DNA from: Hymenobacter nivis
Lineage (GTDB): Bacteria; Bacteroidota; Bacteroidia; Cytophagales; Hymenobacteraceae
DNA: 64,000 nucleotides
Reading direction: 5' to 3'
Assembly (NCBI RefSeq): GCF_006439025.1
Contig: NZ_RCYZ01000004.1
Location: 1-64,000, forward strand
This document shows, in pieces, positions 27,313 through 37,414 of the stretch; the stretch's first letter is position 1; the number at the start of each line of letters is the position of its first letter. The notes under the pieces were generated by a model, which searched no databases, was not told where the DNA came from, and saw only the letters and a program-made list of their open reading frames with translations. Position numbers and translations under genes: made by a program.

Positions 27313-29832
27313 TTATTTCGCCTCGGCGGTAGCCTTTTTGGCGGCGGCGGGTTTTTTGGCGGCCGTGGTGGCTTTGGCTTTGGCGGCCGGGGCCTTTTTG
27401 GCGACCGGCTTCTTCGCCGCGGGCTTTTTGGCGGCGGCCGGCTTTTTCTTGGCGGGCTCGTCGGCTTTTTCCTCCTTAGCAGGGGCCGCTTTCTTGCCGA
27501 AGCGGCCGCCCTTGGCCGGCTTGTCGGGCGTGGCCTCTGCCAGCTCCAGGCAGCGTTCCAGCGTCAGGTCGGCTGGCTCTTCGCCTTTCGGAATCTTCAC
27601 ATTTTTCTTGCCCGCCACGATGTAAGGCCCGAAGCGCCCGTTGAGCACCTGAATGTCTGGGTTCTCGGGGAAGGACTTGATGAGGCGCTCGGCGTCGGTT
27701 TTGCGCTTATTCTCGATCAGCGCCACAGCTTCCTCGGCGCTGATGGTGTGCGGGTCTTGCTCCTTGGTGAGGGAGAAGAACTTGCTGTCATGGCGCACGT
27801 AGGGCCCAAAGCGGCCCAGGTTGGCCGTCATGTCCTTGTCCTCGAACTGCCCCACGATGCGCGGCAATTTGAACAGTTCCAAGGCGTCTTCCAGGGTCAG
27901 GTTTTCGATGAACTGGCCTTTGCGCAGGTTGGCGTAGGTGGGCTTCACCTCGCCATCGGGGTCGCCCAGGGCCACGTAGGGGCCGTATTTGCCCAGGCGG
28001 GCGGTTATTTTCTCGCCCGTTTCGGGGTGCACGCCCAGCTCGCGGGTGCTGCCCAGGGTGCTGCGCTCAATGTCCTGCCCGGCCTCGATGGTCGCGTGGA
28101 ACTTGCCGTAGAAGCCGGTCAGCATCTTCGTCCAATCCTCGTGGCCGTTGGCAATCTGGTCGAACTCGTCCTCCACCTTGGCCGTGAACTGGAAATCGAC
28201 CACCGTGGGGAAGTGCGCCACCAGGAAGTCATTGACCACCATGGCCGTATCCGTCGGGAAAAGCTTGGCTTTCTCCGCGCCGTAGTTCTCCGCCTTGATC
28301 TCCGTTTGCACCGCGGGGCCCTCCAGCGTTAGCACGTGGAACTTGCGCTCCTTGCCTTCGCGGGTGTCCTTCTCCACGTAGCCGCGCTTCTGCACCGTGC
28401 TGATGGTGGGAGCGTAGGTGGAAGGCCGGCCGATGCCCAGCTCTTCCAGCTTCTTCACCAGCGAGGCCTCGGTGTAGCGGGCCGGCGGGGCCGAAAACCG
28501 CTCCGTGGCGCTGAAGCGCAGCAGCGGCAGGTCCTGGCCCACGCTCAGCGGGGGCAGGCCGCGCGAGAAGCTGCTTTCGCCGTCCTTGGCCGCGTCGTCC
28601 TCGTCTTCGTCGTCCTTGCTTTCGGCGTATACTTTAAGGAAGCCCTCAAACGTAATCACTTCGCCTGTAGCCGATAGCGTGGTGCCCGGCTGCATGCTAA
28701 TACCGATAACGGCCGTGGTGCGCTCAATCACGGCCTCCGCCATCTGCGAGGCCAGGGCCCGCTTGCGGATGAGGTCGTAAAGGCGCTGCTCCGAGGCGTC
28801 GGCGCCGGCCTTCACAGCCCCAAAATCGGTGGGGCGGATGGCTTCGTGGGCCTCTTGGGCCGAGGCCGACTTGGTTTTGAACGTGCGCTGGTGGTGGTAC
28901 TCGGCGCCGTAAGCCGCCGTGATGGCGGTTTGGGCACCTGCCTGGGCCTCGCCCGACAGGTTCACCGAGTCCGTCCGCATGTAGCTGATCTTGCCGGCTT
29001 CGTACAGCTTCTGGGCTACGCTCATCGTTTGGGCCACCGAGTAGCCCAGCTTGCGCGAGGCCTCCTGCTGAAGCGTGGACGTAGTAAACGGTGCGGCCGG
29101 GCTGCGCTTGCCGGGCTTCTTGTCGAGGCTCTCGATTTGGTACGAGGCCCCCACGCAGTTGCCGAGGAAGGCTTCGGCCTCGGCGCGGGTTTTAAAGCGG
29201 GTGGGCAACTCGGCCTCTAGCACGGCCCCGCGGCCGGCGTCGAAGCGGGCCACCACGCGGTAGGCACTGGCGCTGAGGAAGTGGCTGATTTCGCGCTCGC
29301 GCTCTACCACCAGGCGAACGGCCACGCTCTGCACGCGGCCGGCGCTCAGGCCTGGCTTCACCTTTTTCCAGAGCACGGGGCTCAGCTCGAAGCCCACGAG
29401 GCGGTCGAGCACGCGGCGGGCCTGCTGGGCGTTCACCAGGTTCTGGTCCACCTCGCGGGGGCTGGCAATGGCCCCCAGGATGGCGTTTTTGGTGATTTCG
29501 CGGAACACGATGCGCCGGGTTTTGGCCGGGGCCAGGTTCAGCGTTTCGGCCAGGTGCCAGGAAATGGCTTCGCCCTCGCGGTCGTCGTCACTCGCCAGCC
29601 ACACGGTTTCGGCTTCCTTCGAGAGCTTCTTCAGTTGTGCAATCAGCTCTTTTTTATCGGCCGATACCACATAAGTGGGCTTGAAGCCATTGGCGATATC
29701 GATGGCATTATTGTCCTTGGGTAAGTCGCGGACGTGGCCGTAGCTGGAGCGCACCACGAAATCTTCGCCCAGGTAGCCTTCAATGGTTTTGGCCTTGGCC
29801 GGCGATTCGACGATAACTAAATTCTTAACCAT
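27313..29832 (-). CDS. topA: DNA topoisomerase I
   Basis: 839 residues. The Toprim domain begins KNLVIVESPAKAKTIEGYLG, with SDDDREGEAISWHL. The catalytic Tyr is in GKISYMRTDSVNLS, and HEAIRPTDF follows. The C-terminus carries three to four Toprim-associated repeats (ITARLGKYGPYVALGD, TANLGRFGPYVRHD, VLNGRFGPYIVAGKK) in place of zinc fingers, as in other Bacteroidota. It ends in a Lys/Ala/Pro histone-H1-like tail of about 60 residues. It relaxes negative supercoils in the cytoplasm. The gene is divergent from the chemoreceptor gene, with 259 bp between. Confidence 0.97.
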   Translation of the reverse strand: MVKNLVIVESPAKAKTIEGYLGEDFVVRSSYGHVRDLPKDNNAIDIANGFKPTYVVSADKKELIAQLKKLSKEAETVWLASDDDREGEAISWHLAETLNLAPAKTRRIVFREITKNAILGAIASPREVDQNLVNAQQARRVLDRLVGFELSPVLWKKVKPGLSAGRVQSVAVRLVVEREREISHFLSASAYRVVARFDAGRGAVLEAELPTRFKTRAEAEAFLGNCVGASYQIESLDKKPGKRSPAAPFTTSTLQQEASRKLGYSVAQTMSVAQKLYEAGKISYMRTDSVNLSGEAQAGAQTAITAAYGAEYHHQRTFKTKSASAQEAHEAIRPTDFGAVKAGADASEQRLYDLIRKRALASQMAEAVIERTTAVIGISMQPGTTLSATGEVITFEGFLKVYAESKDDEDEDDAAKDGESSFSRGLPPLSVGQDLPLLRFSATERFSAPPARYTEASLVKKLEELGIGRPSTYAPTISTVQKRGYVEKDTREGKERKFHVLTLEGPAVQTEIKAENYGAEKAKLFPTDTAMVVNDFLVAHFPTVVDFQFTAKVEDEFDQIANGHEDWTKMLTGFYGKFHATIEAGQDIERSTLGSTRELGVHPETGEKITARLGKYGPYVALGDPDGEVKPTYANLRKGQFIENLTLEDALELFKLPRIVGQFEDKDMTANLGRFGPYVRHDSKFFSLTKEQDPHTISAEEAVALIENKRKTDAERLIKSFPENPDIQVLNGRFGPYIVAGKKNVKIPKGEEPADLTLERCLELAEATPDKPAKGGRFGKKAAPAKEEKADEPAKKKPAAAKKPAAKKPVAKKAPAAKAKATTAAKKPAAAKKATAEAK

Positions 29833-30012
29833 AAAGCGGAAAGGAGTAGAGAGCGAGCATAGGGATGGGTTAGATGTAACGCAGAAACAGCAACCGAAGG
29901 TTAGAAGATTACAAGTATAGGGCGTAAAGATGCCGCAATAATCCCATCCAGGGTCCTATCCCTCCACAACAACCCCGCCGCAATCCCGGTTTCGGCCCGG
30001 CCCCGCCCGGCC

Positions 30013-30020
30013 TATCTTTG
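30013..30020 (+). promoter_or_regulatory. -7 promoter box for the chemosensory operon
   Basis: TATCTTTG is a perfect TAnnTTTG box 71 nt before the receptor ATG. A TTTC is present 20 nt upstream instead of TTTG. Confidence 0.55.
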
Positions 30021-30091
30021 CAAACACGGCCCGCGCCGGCGACCTTCGCCGGCCCACTGGTCTATTCCTCCCCACGCTACACCCTTCCCCT

Positions 30092-33000
30092 ATGGCTTCC
30101 CCCAAAACTCCGCAACCCAAGCCCCGGCGGGCCCCCGCCGCCGCCGCCGCGGAGGAGGCCCTTACTGCCGACGTACTCGACAGCACTCGCACCACCAACG
30201 ACCTGACCCGGAAGCGTGGTAGCTCGCGCGGCTCCATCGATACCCAGGACCCAGGCTACGTCAACGATCAGCTCAACCGGGTGCTCTACGCGCTCGATGC
30301 CTTTAAGAAGGGCGACGTGAGCGTGCGCCTGACCAAGCAGAACGACGATATTTTCTCGGAAATCGCCGAAGCCTACAACTCCATGGTGGCCATGATCGGC
30401 GGGGTGGGGGGCGAGGTGTCGCGCATCAGCAAGGTGGCCGGCGTGGAGGGCAACCTCAAGGCCCGCGCCTCGGCTGACGGGGCCTCAGGCTTCTGGCGCG
30501 ACATGATCAACAACATCAACGGCTTGGTGGACAGCATTGCTGTGCCAGTGCTGGAGGTGGGCAAGGTGCTGAAAAACATCAGCCGCGGCAACCTCGACGA
30601 GAGCTTCCAGATTCCGGTGTCGGGCGACTTTAAGGTGATGGCCGAAACCATCAACAAGACGATTGATAACCTGAACGTGTTTGCCTCCGAGGTGAGCCGC
30701 CTGGCCCAGGACGTGGGCACCGAGGGCCGCCTGGGCGGCCAGGCCGTGGTGCCCAGCGCTGGCGGTGTGTGGAAGGAGCTGACGGACAACGTGAACACGA
30801 TGGCCTCGAACCTGACTTCTCAGGTGCGCGATATTGCCAACGTGGCCACGGCCGTGGCCCGCGGCGACCTGAGCCAGAAAATAACGGTGGACGTGAAGGG
30901 CGAGCTGTCGCAGCTTAAGCAGAACCTCAACCAGATGGTGGACTCGCTGAACCTGTTTGCCGGCGAGGTGAGCCGCGTGGCCCAGGACGTGGGCACCGAA
31001 GGCCAGCTCGGCGGCCAGGCCCTGGTGCCCGGCGTGAGCGGCGTGTGGAAAGGCCTGACCGACAACGTGAACAACATGGCCGCCAACCTGACGAGCCAGG
31101 TGCGCGACATTGCCAACGTGGCCACGGCCGTGGCCCGCGGCGACCTAAGCCAGAAGATGACGGTGAACGTGAAGGGCGAAATCCTGGAGCTGAAAAACAT
31201 CCTCAACCAGATGGTGGACTCGCTGAACGTGTTCGGCGACGAGGTGACGCGGGTGGCGCGCGAGGTGGGCACCGAGGGCAAGCTCGGCGGCCAGGCCATT
31301 GTGCCCCGGGCTGCTGGCACCTGGAAAGAGCTGACGGACAACGTGAACACGATGGCCGTGAACCTGACGAGCCAAGTGCGCGACATTGCCAACGTGGCCA
31401 CGGCCGTGGCGCGGGGGGACCTGAGCCAGAAGATGACGGTGGACGCGCAGGGCGAAATTCTGGACCTCAAGAACATCCTGAGCCAGATGGTGGACTCGCT
31501 CAACATCTTCGCCGGCGAGGTGACCCGCGTGGCCCGCGAGGTGGGCACCGAGGGCATCTTGGGTGGCCAGGCCAACGTGCCCCGCGTGGGCGGCGTATGG
31601 AAAGAGCTGACGGACAACGTGAACACGATGGCCTCGAACCTGACTTCTCAGGTGCGCGACATTGCCAACGTGGCTACGGCCGTGGCCCGCGGCGACCTGA
31701 GCCAGAAAATCACAGTGAACGTGAAAGGCGAGTTGTTGCAGCTCAAGGAGAACCTCAACCAGATGGTGGACTCGCTGAACGTGTTCGGCGACGAGGTGAC
31801 GCGGGTGGCGCGCGAGGTGGGCACCGAGGGCAAGCTCGGCGGCCAGGCCAGCGTGCCCGGCGTGCGCGGCACCTGGAAGGATTTGACGGACAACGTGAAC
31901 ACAATGGCAGCCAACCTGACTTCTCAGGTGCGCGACATTGCCAACGTGGCCACGGCCGTGGCGCGGGGGGACCTGAGCCAGAAGATGACGGTGGACGCGC
32001 AGGGCGAAATTCTGGACCTCAAGAACATCCTGAGCCAGATGGTGGACTCGCTCAACATCTTCGCCGGCGAGGTGACCCGCGTGGCCCGCGAAGTGGGCAC
32101 CGAAGGCCAACTCGGCGGCCAGGCCAACGTGCCCGACGTATCGGGTACCTGGAAAGACCTGACGGACAACGTGAATACGATGGCGGCCAACCTTACCACC
32201 CAGGTGCGTGGCATTGTGGCGGTGGTGACGGCCGTGAGCCAGGGCGACCTGACCCGCAAACTGACGCTGGAAGCGGCCGGCGAAGTGGCCGACCTAGCCG
32301 CCACCATCAACCGCATGGTGGACGACCTCAACCGCTTGGCCTCGGAAGTGAGCCGCGTGGCGCGCGTGGCCGGCGCCGAGGGTAAGCTTACCGAGCGCGC
32401 CACGGTAACCGATGTATCGGGCTCGTGGAAAGAACTGGTGGATACCCTCAACGCCCTGCTGGAAGCTATTGCCCTGCCGGTGCTGGAAGTGAGCCGCGTG
32501 GTGCGCGCCATCTCCGAAGGCGACTTCACCCAACAGGTGGAAGTACAGACGGCCGGTGACCTCGAAACCATGAGCAGCGCCTTGAACCTAGCCGTGGTGA
32601 GCGTGAACGACTTGCTGAGCGAAATCAACGATTCGGCCCAGGTGGTGGGCACTTCTTCCGAAGAAATGGTGGAGAAAGGCCAGGCCATGAGCAGCGTGAC
32701 GGCCAACGTGGCGCTGGCCATGCAGCAGATGGCCGAGGGGGCCCAAAACCAAGCCCTCAAAACCGACCAGGCCTTCAAGCTGATCGAGGAGATTATGCAG
32801 GCCACCAAGGAAACGGCCGATAAGGCTGATGTGGTGAACAAATCGGCCATCATGGGCGAGCAAACCTCGCAGCTGGGCCTGAAAACGGTGGCCGAAGTGG
32901 TGAAAAACATGGAAGAGATTTCCAGCGCCGCTTCGCAAACCTCGCGCACCATTGAAGTGCTCAGCACCCGCTCGCAGGAGATCAGCAAGTCGCTAAGCGT

Positions 33001-33823
33001 GATTACCGACATTGCCTCGCAAACCAATCTGCTGGCCCTGAACGCCGCCATCGAGGCGGCCCGGGCTGGCGAGGCCGGCCGCGGCTTTGCCGTGGTGGCC
33101 GAGGAAATCCGCAAGCTGGCGGAAAGCTCGCGCAAGTCGGCCAGCGAAATCGGTACGCTGGTAGACGATGTAAAGAAGGACACCACCACCGCCGCCACGG
33201 CCATCAGCACGATGGAAGGGCGGGTGCTGAAGGGCAAAAACGCCACTTTCGAGGCCAGTGCGGCCTTTAAGAACATTGCCACCAGCAGCGGCGAAACCCT
33301 GCGCACCTCGCGCGACATCCTCACGGCCACTGAAGTGCAGCGCACCTCGATTGGCGACGTGGTGAAGTACGTGGAGGAAGTGGTGGCCATTGCCGAGCAG
33401 ACCGCCACCGGCACCCAGCAGGTGGCCGGCACGGCCCAGCAACTGAGCACCTCCATGCAAGAGCTGACCACCAGCAGCCAGCGCCTCACCGACATTGCCG
33501 ACGACTTGCAACTCGGCCTCTCGGCCTTCCAACTCGGCGACTACGTGGAAGCCGAGCCAGAACCAGAGCCCGAGCCCGCCCCGCCGGTGCGCCGCCGCCT
33601 CGTTGCCCGCACCAGCAGCAACGGCCAGGGCCCCGGCACCGCCGCCAACGGCCACCAGGCCGCCGGGGCCCCCAAGCCCGCACCCGCACCTGCCCCGGCC
33701 GCCAAGCCGGCGGCGCGGGCCGTGCGCAAAACGGCCGCCGCCGGGGCCCCGGCCGCCGCCCCGGCCGCCCCCGCCGCCAAGGCACGCCCGCAAAAAGCGA
33801 AGCCCAAAGCCGCTGGTAAGTAA
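30092..33823 (+). CDS. Soluble poly-HAMP chemoreceptor (methyl-accepting chemotaxis protein)
   Basis: 1243 residues with no membrane segment, so cytoplasmic. After a 50-residue linker come about nine HAMP-type units. The central ones are a tandem array of 92-residue repeats with the core [19 protein letters not shown], five near-identical copies and one diverged ([16 protein letters not shown]), spanning about residues 230-730. Two outer units read [18 protein letters not shown] and [19 protein letters not shown]. Residues about 850-1145 form an MCP signalling hairpin with tip [20 protein letters not shown] and [18 protein letters not shown] 100-residue Pro/Ala/Lys-rich tail ends the protein. 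Poly-HAMP arrays are known in osmosensing Nik1-type kinases; here the output is a CheA/CheW complex, encoded directly downstream. Confidence 0.92.
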   Translation: MASPKTPQPKPRRAPAAAAAEEALTADVLDSTRTTNDLTRKRGSSRGSIDTQDPGYVNDQLNRVLYALDAFKKGDVSVRLTKQNDDIFSEIAEAYNSMVAMIGGVGGEVSRISKVAGVEGNLKARASADGASGFWRDMINNINGLVDSIAVPVLEVGKVLKNISRGNLDESFQIPVSGDFKVMAETINKTIDNLNVFASEVSRLAQDVGTEGRLGGQAVVPSAGGVWKELTDNVNTMASNLTSQVRDIANVATAVARGDLSQKITVDVKGELSQLKQNLNQMVDSLNLFAGEVSRVAQDVGTEGQLGGQALVPGVSGVWKGLTDNVNNMAANLTSQVRDIANVATAVARGDLSQKMTVNVKGEILELKNILNQMVDSLNVFGDEVTRVAREVGTEGKLGGQAIVPRAAGTWKELTDNVNTMAVNLTSQVRDIANVATAVARGDLSQKMTVDAQGEILDLKNILSQMVDSLNIFAGEVTRVAREVGTEGILGGQANVPRVGGVWKELTDNVNTMASNLTSQVRDIANVATAVARGDLSQKITVNVKGELLQLKENLNQMVDSLNVFGDEVTRVAREVGTEGKLGGQASVPGVRGTWKDLTDNVNTMAANLTSQVRDIANVATAVARGDLSQKMTVDAQGEILDLKNILSQMVDSLNIFAGEVTRVAREVGTEGQLGGQANVPDVSGTWKDLTDNVNTMAANLTTQVRGIVAVVTAVSQGDLTRKLTLEAAGEVADLAATINRMVDDLNRLASEVSRVARVAGAEGKLTERATVTDVSGSWKELVDTLNALLEAIALPVLEVSRVVRAISEGDFTQQVEVQTAGDLETMSSALNLAVVSVNDLLSEINDSAQVVGTSSEEMVEKGQAMSSVTANVALAMQQMAEGAQNQALKTDQAFKLIEEIMQATKETADKADVVNKSAIMGEQTSQLGLKTVAEVVKNMEEISSAASQTSRTIEVLSTRSQEISKSLSVITDIASQTNLLALNAAIEAARAGEAGRGFAVVAEEIRKLAESSRKSASEIGTLVDDVKKDTTTAATAISTMEGRVLKGKNATFEASAAFKNIATSSGETLRTSRDILTATEVQRTSIGDVVKYVEEVVAIAEQTATGTQQVAGTAQQLSTSMQELTTSSQRLTDIADDLQLGLSAFQLGDYVEAEPEPEPEPAPPVRRRLVARTSSNGQGPGTAANGHQAAGAPKPAPAPAPAAKPAARAVRKTAAAGAPAAAPAAPAAKARPQKAKPKAAGK
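31206..32100 (+). repeat. 552-bp-spaced near-identical block duplication inside the HAMP array
   Basis: The HAMP array repeats every 276 bp (unit starts at about 30812, 31088, 31364, 31640, 31916, 32192). DNA at 31206-31290 and 31381-31545 recurs almost unchanged exactly 552 bp further on (31758 and 31933). A two-unit block was therefore duplicated recently or is kept uniform by recombination. Confidence 0.88.
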
Positions 33824-33859
33824 GCCGTTGACTGTTCTATTTGCCTAATTAAATTACCT

Positions 33860-34375
33860 ATGGCCGATTCTGTTCTGCGCCCCGTGGGGGGCAAGGCCGC
33901 CCTGGCTGCGCCCGAAGCCACGGTGCAGCTCATCGTGTTTCAGCTGGCCGGCGAGGACTACGGCATTCGCATCGAGCAGGTGCGCGAGGTAACGGCCACG
34001 CCCGAGGTGGCGCGCATGCCCAAAACGCCCGCCTTCATCAAGGGCATCGTGAACCTGCGCGGCGACATCATCGCCATCATCGACCTGGAGGAGCGCTTTG
34101 GGCTGATGCCCGCCGGGCGGCCCCTGCCCGAGCGCAGCTACACCATTGCCGTAGAAGCCGCTGACTACACCATTGGCCTGGCCGTGCGCGAAGTGCCCCG
34201 GCCGCTGCGGCTGCCAGCGGCGGCCATCGAGGCGGCCCCGGAGTTTTTGCAGGACAGCGGGCAGCGCGAGCGCTACCTGGAGGGCATTGCCAAGCTGCCC
34301 GATGGTAGCGTAATCATTGTGCTCGACATGCGCAAGTTGTTGACTCCCACCGAGATATTGCGGCTGCCGAATTAA
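33860..34375 (+). CDS. cheW: Chemotaxis coupling protein CheW
   Basis: 171 residues with the two-barrel CheW fold: VQLIVFQLAGEDYGIRIEQV, KTPAFIKGIVNLRGDIIAII and DLEERFGL. The conserved receptor-contact element NLRGDIIAIIDL is intact. It links the poly-HAMP receptor to CheA in a cytoplasmic array. It starts 36 bp after the receptor stop and should be cotranscribed with it. A GGGGCCCC hairpin (34411-34426) separates it from cheY. Confidence 0.95.
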   Translation: MADSVLRPVGGKAALAAPEATVQLIVFQLAGEDYGIRIEQVREVTATPEVARMPKTPAFIKGIVNLRGDIIAIIDLEERFGLMPAGRPLPERSYTIAVEAADYTIGLAVREVPRPLRLPAAAIEAAPEFLQDSGQRERYLEGIAKLPDGSVIIVLDMRKLLTPTEILRLPN

Positions 34376-34466
34376 CCGGCACCTTTGCCGCCGCCGGCCC
34401 GTATAGCAAAGGGCCCCTCGGGGCCCCACCTCCTCTTCATTCTGTTTACTTTTCTGTTCTTTTATA

Positions 34467-34841
34467 ATGAATAAGCGCATCCTCATCGTCGACGACTCCT
34501 TTTATATGCGCACGATGCTCAAGAACATGCTCACCGATGCCGGCTATGAGGTGGTGGGCGAGGCCGCCAATGGCCAGCAAGCCCTGGAAATGGCTGCCGC
34601 CACCAAGCCCGACCTCATCACGCTGGATGTGATTTTGCCCGACAACACCGGCCTCGACGTGCTGCGCGGCCTGCGCAAAGAAGCGCCCGATGCCAAAGTG
34701 GTGATGTGCAGCGCCGTAGGCCAAGAGGTAATCGTGAACGAAGCTATTGAGAATGGGGCCCTGGCCTACATCGTGAAGCCGTTCTCAGAAGAGCGGGTGC
34801 TCGAGATTGTAGGGTCGGCGCTGGGTGGCAATGCAGCCTAG
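34467..34841 (+). CDS. cheY: Response regulator CheY
   Basis: 124 residues, a stand-alone receiver. Acidic pocket D9/D10 (ILIVDDSFYMR), phosphorylated Asp54 (LITLDVILPDN), Ser82 at the Thr position (VMCSAVG) and Lys104 (YIVKPFSEER) are all present. It accepts phosphate from CheA. There is no output domain. A flagellar motor is not expected in this group, so it probably acts on gliding, pili or another target. It sits between cheW and cheA. Confidence 0.94.
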   Translation: MNKRILIVDDSFYMRTMLKNMLTDAGYEVVGEAANGQQALEMAAATKPDLITLDVILPDNTGLDVLRGLRKEAPDAKVVMCSAVGQEVIVNEAIENGALAYIVKPFSEERVLEIVGSALGGNAA

Positions 34842-34958
34842 CCCTTACGCCCTGAGGGCGGCCCGCCCGGCCCGGTTTGGCGCTGCCAAGCCGATTGGTG
34901 CCGGTGCACGCTTTCCCCAGGGCCTTTGGGATGTTGATAAGTACTTAATAATCAGGCC

Positions 34959-36605
34959 ATGACCGCCCGCGAACAGGAGTACCGCGAGATGTTCATGGCC
35001 GAGGCGCTCGAATACTACGAAGCCATGGGCCGGCATTTGAGCGAGCTGGAGCGCAGCCCGGCCGACGTGCCAGCGCTCAACGAGCTGTTCCGGCTCATGC
35101 ACAACCTCAAGTCGAACGCCCGGGCCATGGGCCACACCGCCATCGGCGAGGTGGCCCACCACCTAGAGACGATTTTTGGGCTCATCCGCGACAAGGAGCG
35201 CGAATTTGCCGGCTCGCTGGTACCAGTGATTTTCACGGGTCTCGACGCGCTGGGGGCCATGATTCGGGCCGTGGGAGCCGACCAGCCCTTACCCGACGCC
35301 ACCGACCTGCTCACTAACCTCGACCGCTTGGCGCGGGGCGAGGAGCCCGTGCTGCCCGCTCCCGCCGAGGCCGATGGGGCCCCTGCCGAGGAAGATGGCC
35401 GCAAGATGGAGCTGTCGGATCTGGTATACATCCAGGTGCGCAAGCTCGACAAGCTGTTGAACCTAGTGGGGGAGCTGGTGATTGACCGCGACAGGATCTT
35501 GACCCTGGCCGAAGAGATTGGCCACCCAGCACTGCAAGCCACCGCCCGCCACCTGTTCCGCATTTCCGACGACTTGCAGTACAGCGTGATGGACGTGCGG
35601 CTGGTGGGCGTGGGCGTGCTGCTGAACAAATTCCCGCGGGTCGTGCGCGATGTGGCCACCGCCGAGGGCAAGGAAGTGGAGCTGACCCTAAGCGGCCAGG
35701 ATGTGCAGATTGACCGCAACGTACTGCAAATCATTACCGATGCGCTGCTGCACCTCGTGCGCAATGGCGTGAGCCACGGCTTGGAGGCCCCCGCCCAGCG
35801 CGCAGCGGCCGGCAAACCGCGCGTGGGCCAGCTGCGCCTCTCGGCCCTCACCGAGCGCGACGACGTGCTGATTCAAATTGCCGACGACGGCGCCGGCATC
35901 GATACCGAAGTCGTGCGCCGCAAGGCCGTGGAGCGCGGCCTGACCACCGCCGAGCTGGCTGCCACCCTCGACGAGCAAGCCGTGTGGGCCTTTTTGTTTG
36001 AGCCCGGATTCTCCACCGCGGCGCAGGTAACCGACATTTCGGGACGCGGCGTGGGCCTCGACGTGGTTAAGCGGGCCCTTGACTCGTTGGGCGGCCAACT
36101 GCGCATCGAGTCGGTGCGGGGCCAGGGCACGGCATTTACACTGGTGCTGCCCACTTCCATTGCCGTGAAGGGGGCCCTGCTGGTGGAGCTCGACGGCCGG
36201 CCCTATGCCGTGCCGCTGCTGCACACCGACACGGTGCTGGCCCTGCGCCCCGAAGAGTTTTCGGTGGCCGGGGGCCTGCTGCTGGCCCACGTGCAGGGCC
36301 AGGCCGTGCCAGTGGTGCCGTTGCGCGAGCTGTTGCATGTGGAGGGCGCTGAGCCCCTGCCTCCCGCCGACAAAAGCCGCCTCCAGGGCCCCCAGCAAGT
36401 GCTGGTGGTCAACTATAACAACCGCCGCTTGGGCTTGCTCGTCGACCATTTTCTGCGGCAGCAGAGCATCGTGGTCAAGCCCTTGGGCAAGCCCCTGGAT
36501 ACCATCGACTTGTTTGGGGGCGTGACGCTGCTCGGTAGCGGGCAGGTATGCTTGGTGCTTGACGTACCCGCCCTTACCCGCTTGTTTGTTGCCCGCCGGG
36601 CTTAG
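34959..36605 (+). CDS. cheA: Chemotaxis histidine kinase CheA
   Basis: 548 residues. An HPt domain carries the phosphorylated His48 (LFRLMHNLKSNARAMG). The linker is short and no P2 (CheY-docking) domain is apparent, which explains the small size. P3 dimerisation starts VRKLDKLLNLVGELVIDR. The kinase domain has LLHLVRNGVSHGLE (N box), DDGAGIDTEVVRRKA (G1) and ISGRGVGLDVVKRALDSLGG (G2). A CheW-like regulatory domain closes the protein (ALLVELDGRPYAVPLLHTD). It lies 117 bp after cheY and should form the signalling core with the receptor and CheW. Confidence 0.96.
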   Translation: MTAREQEYREMFMAEALEYYEAMGRHLSELERSPADVPALNELFRLMHNLKSNARAMGHTAIGEVAHHLETIFGLIRDKEREFAGSLVPVIFTGLDALGAMIRAVGADQPLPDATDLLTNLDRLARGEEPVLPAPAEADGAPAEEDGRKMELSDLVYIQVRKLDKLLNLVGELVIDRDRILTLAEEIGHPALQATARHLFRISDDLQYSVMDVRLVGVGVLLNKFPRVVRDVATAEGKEVELTLSGQDVQIDRNVLQIITDALLHLVRNGVSHGLEAPAQRAAAGKPRVGQLRLSALTERDDVLIQIADDGAGIDTEVVRRKAVERGLTTAELAATLDEQAVWAFLFEPGFSTAAQVTDISGRGVGLDVVKRALDSLGGQLRIESVRGQGTAFTLVLPTSIAVKGALLVELDGRPYAVPLLHTDTVLALRPEEFSVAGGLLLAHVQGQAVPVVPLRELLHVEGAEPLPPADKSRLQGPQQVLVVNYNNRRLGLLVDHFLRQQSIVVKPLGKPLDTIDLFGGVTLLGSGQVCLVLDVPALTRLFVARRA

Positions 36606-36674
36606 TTTTCCGTACTGCTGATTTCGTCCTCATCTTTCCCGCCAGACGCCTTAATTGCCCTAGATTAGTCCATT

Positions 36675-37310
36675 ATGAATTTATCAATGACCGAGCTGGA
36701 GCGCGACATCATCCGCGAAATTTTGAACATTGGGCTGGCGCGCGCCGCCGACTCGTTCGCTGTGGTCGCGCAGGAGAAGGTGCTGCTTGAGGTACCCAGC
36801 CTGGACTTGCTCGAAAGCGAGGATATTTTGCATCGTGTGAAGGAATACGGGGCCAACCATGCCGTTATTCAGTCCGACATTCGGGGCGATTTTACGGGCA
36901 CCACGCTCATGTTTTTCTCGGGCCAGCACGTGCAGCGCCTCTCGCGTGTCTGCCTGCGGATGCAGGTCTCCGATTCCATTCAGGTCAACGAGCTGCAGGA
37001 GTCGCTGCTACTCGAAATCAGCAACATCATTACCGGGGCCCTGGTCACGCAGCTGGCCAACATCCTGAAGGCCCGCATCTACGGGGCCCCGCCGTGCACG
37101 TTCACCGGCGACACCGGGGCCCTAATGAACCACTTGGTGCCGAGCGAATCGCTGCAACCGCTCATCTTTTCTATCATCACCCAGTTCTCCGACCAGGGAA
37201 ACTCGGTGGAGCTGCCGCTAATGCTGTTCTTCGACCGGGCCACGTTCGAGAAAATTCTCGACATCATCCGGGGCTACGATTTCCTGGGCAAGCAATTGGC
37301 CGGGGCCTAA
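36675..37310 (+). CDS. cheC: CheC-family phosphatase of CheY-P
   Basis: 211 residues. Both pseudo-symmetric active-site helices keep the E-x-x-N pattern of CheC/CheX: IIREILNIGLARAADSF and QESLLLEISNIITGALVTQL. DFTGTTLMFFSG and the C-terminal ELPLMLFFDRATFEKILD are typical. It should dephosphorylate CheY and so terminate the signal. It is the last gene of the chemosensory group, 69 bp after cheA. No cheR, cheB or cheD lies in the window. A heptamer-phased repeat follows it. Confidence 0.88.
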   Translation: MNLSMTELERDIIREILNIGLARAADSFAVVAQEKVLLEVPSLDLLESEDILHRVKEYGANHAVIQSDIRGDFTGTTLMFFSGQHVQRLSRVCLRMQVSDSIQVNELQESLLLEISNIITGALVTQLANILKARIYGAPPCTFTGDTGALMNHLVPSESLQPLIFSIITQFSDQGNSVELPLMLFFDRATFEKILDIIRGYDFLGKQLAGA

Positions 37311-37316
37311 AACCAG

Positions 37317-37406
37317 TGGGCAGTGAACAGCTATCAGTGAGCAATAAAACAAGAGTGCTTAATGACAAATGCTCACTGTTCATTGCTCATTAATAATTGT
37401 TAACTG
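37317..37406. repeat. Heptamer-phased imperfect inverted repeat (GTGAGCA type)
   Basis: The left half is built of 7-mers such as AGTGAAC, AGCTATC, AGTGAGC, AATAAAA. The right half is GCTCACT, GTTCATT, GCTCATT, AATAATT, GTTAACT on the other strand. The two halves are roughly inverted copies. It fills the gap between cheC and the ureohydrolase gene. Confidence 0.75.
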
Positions 37407-37414
37407 TATTTCCG

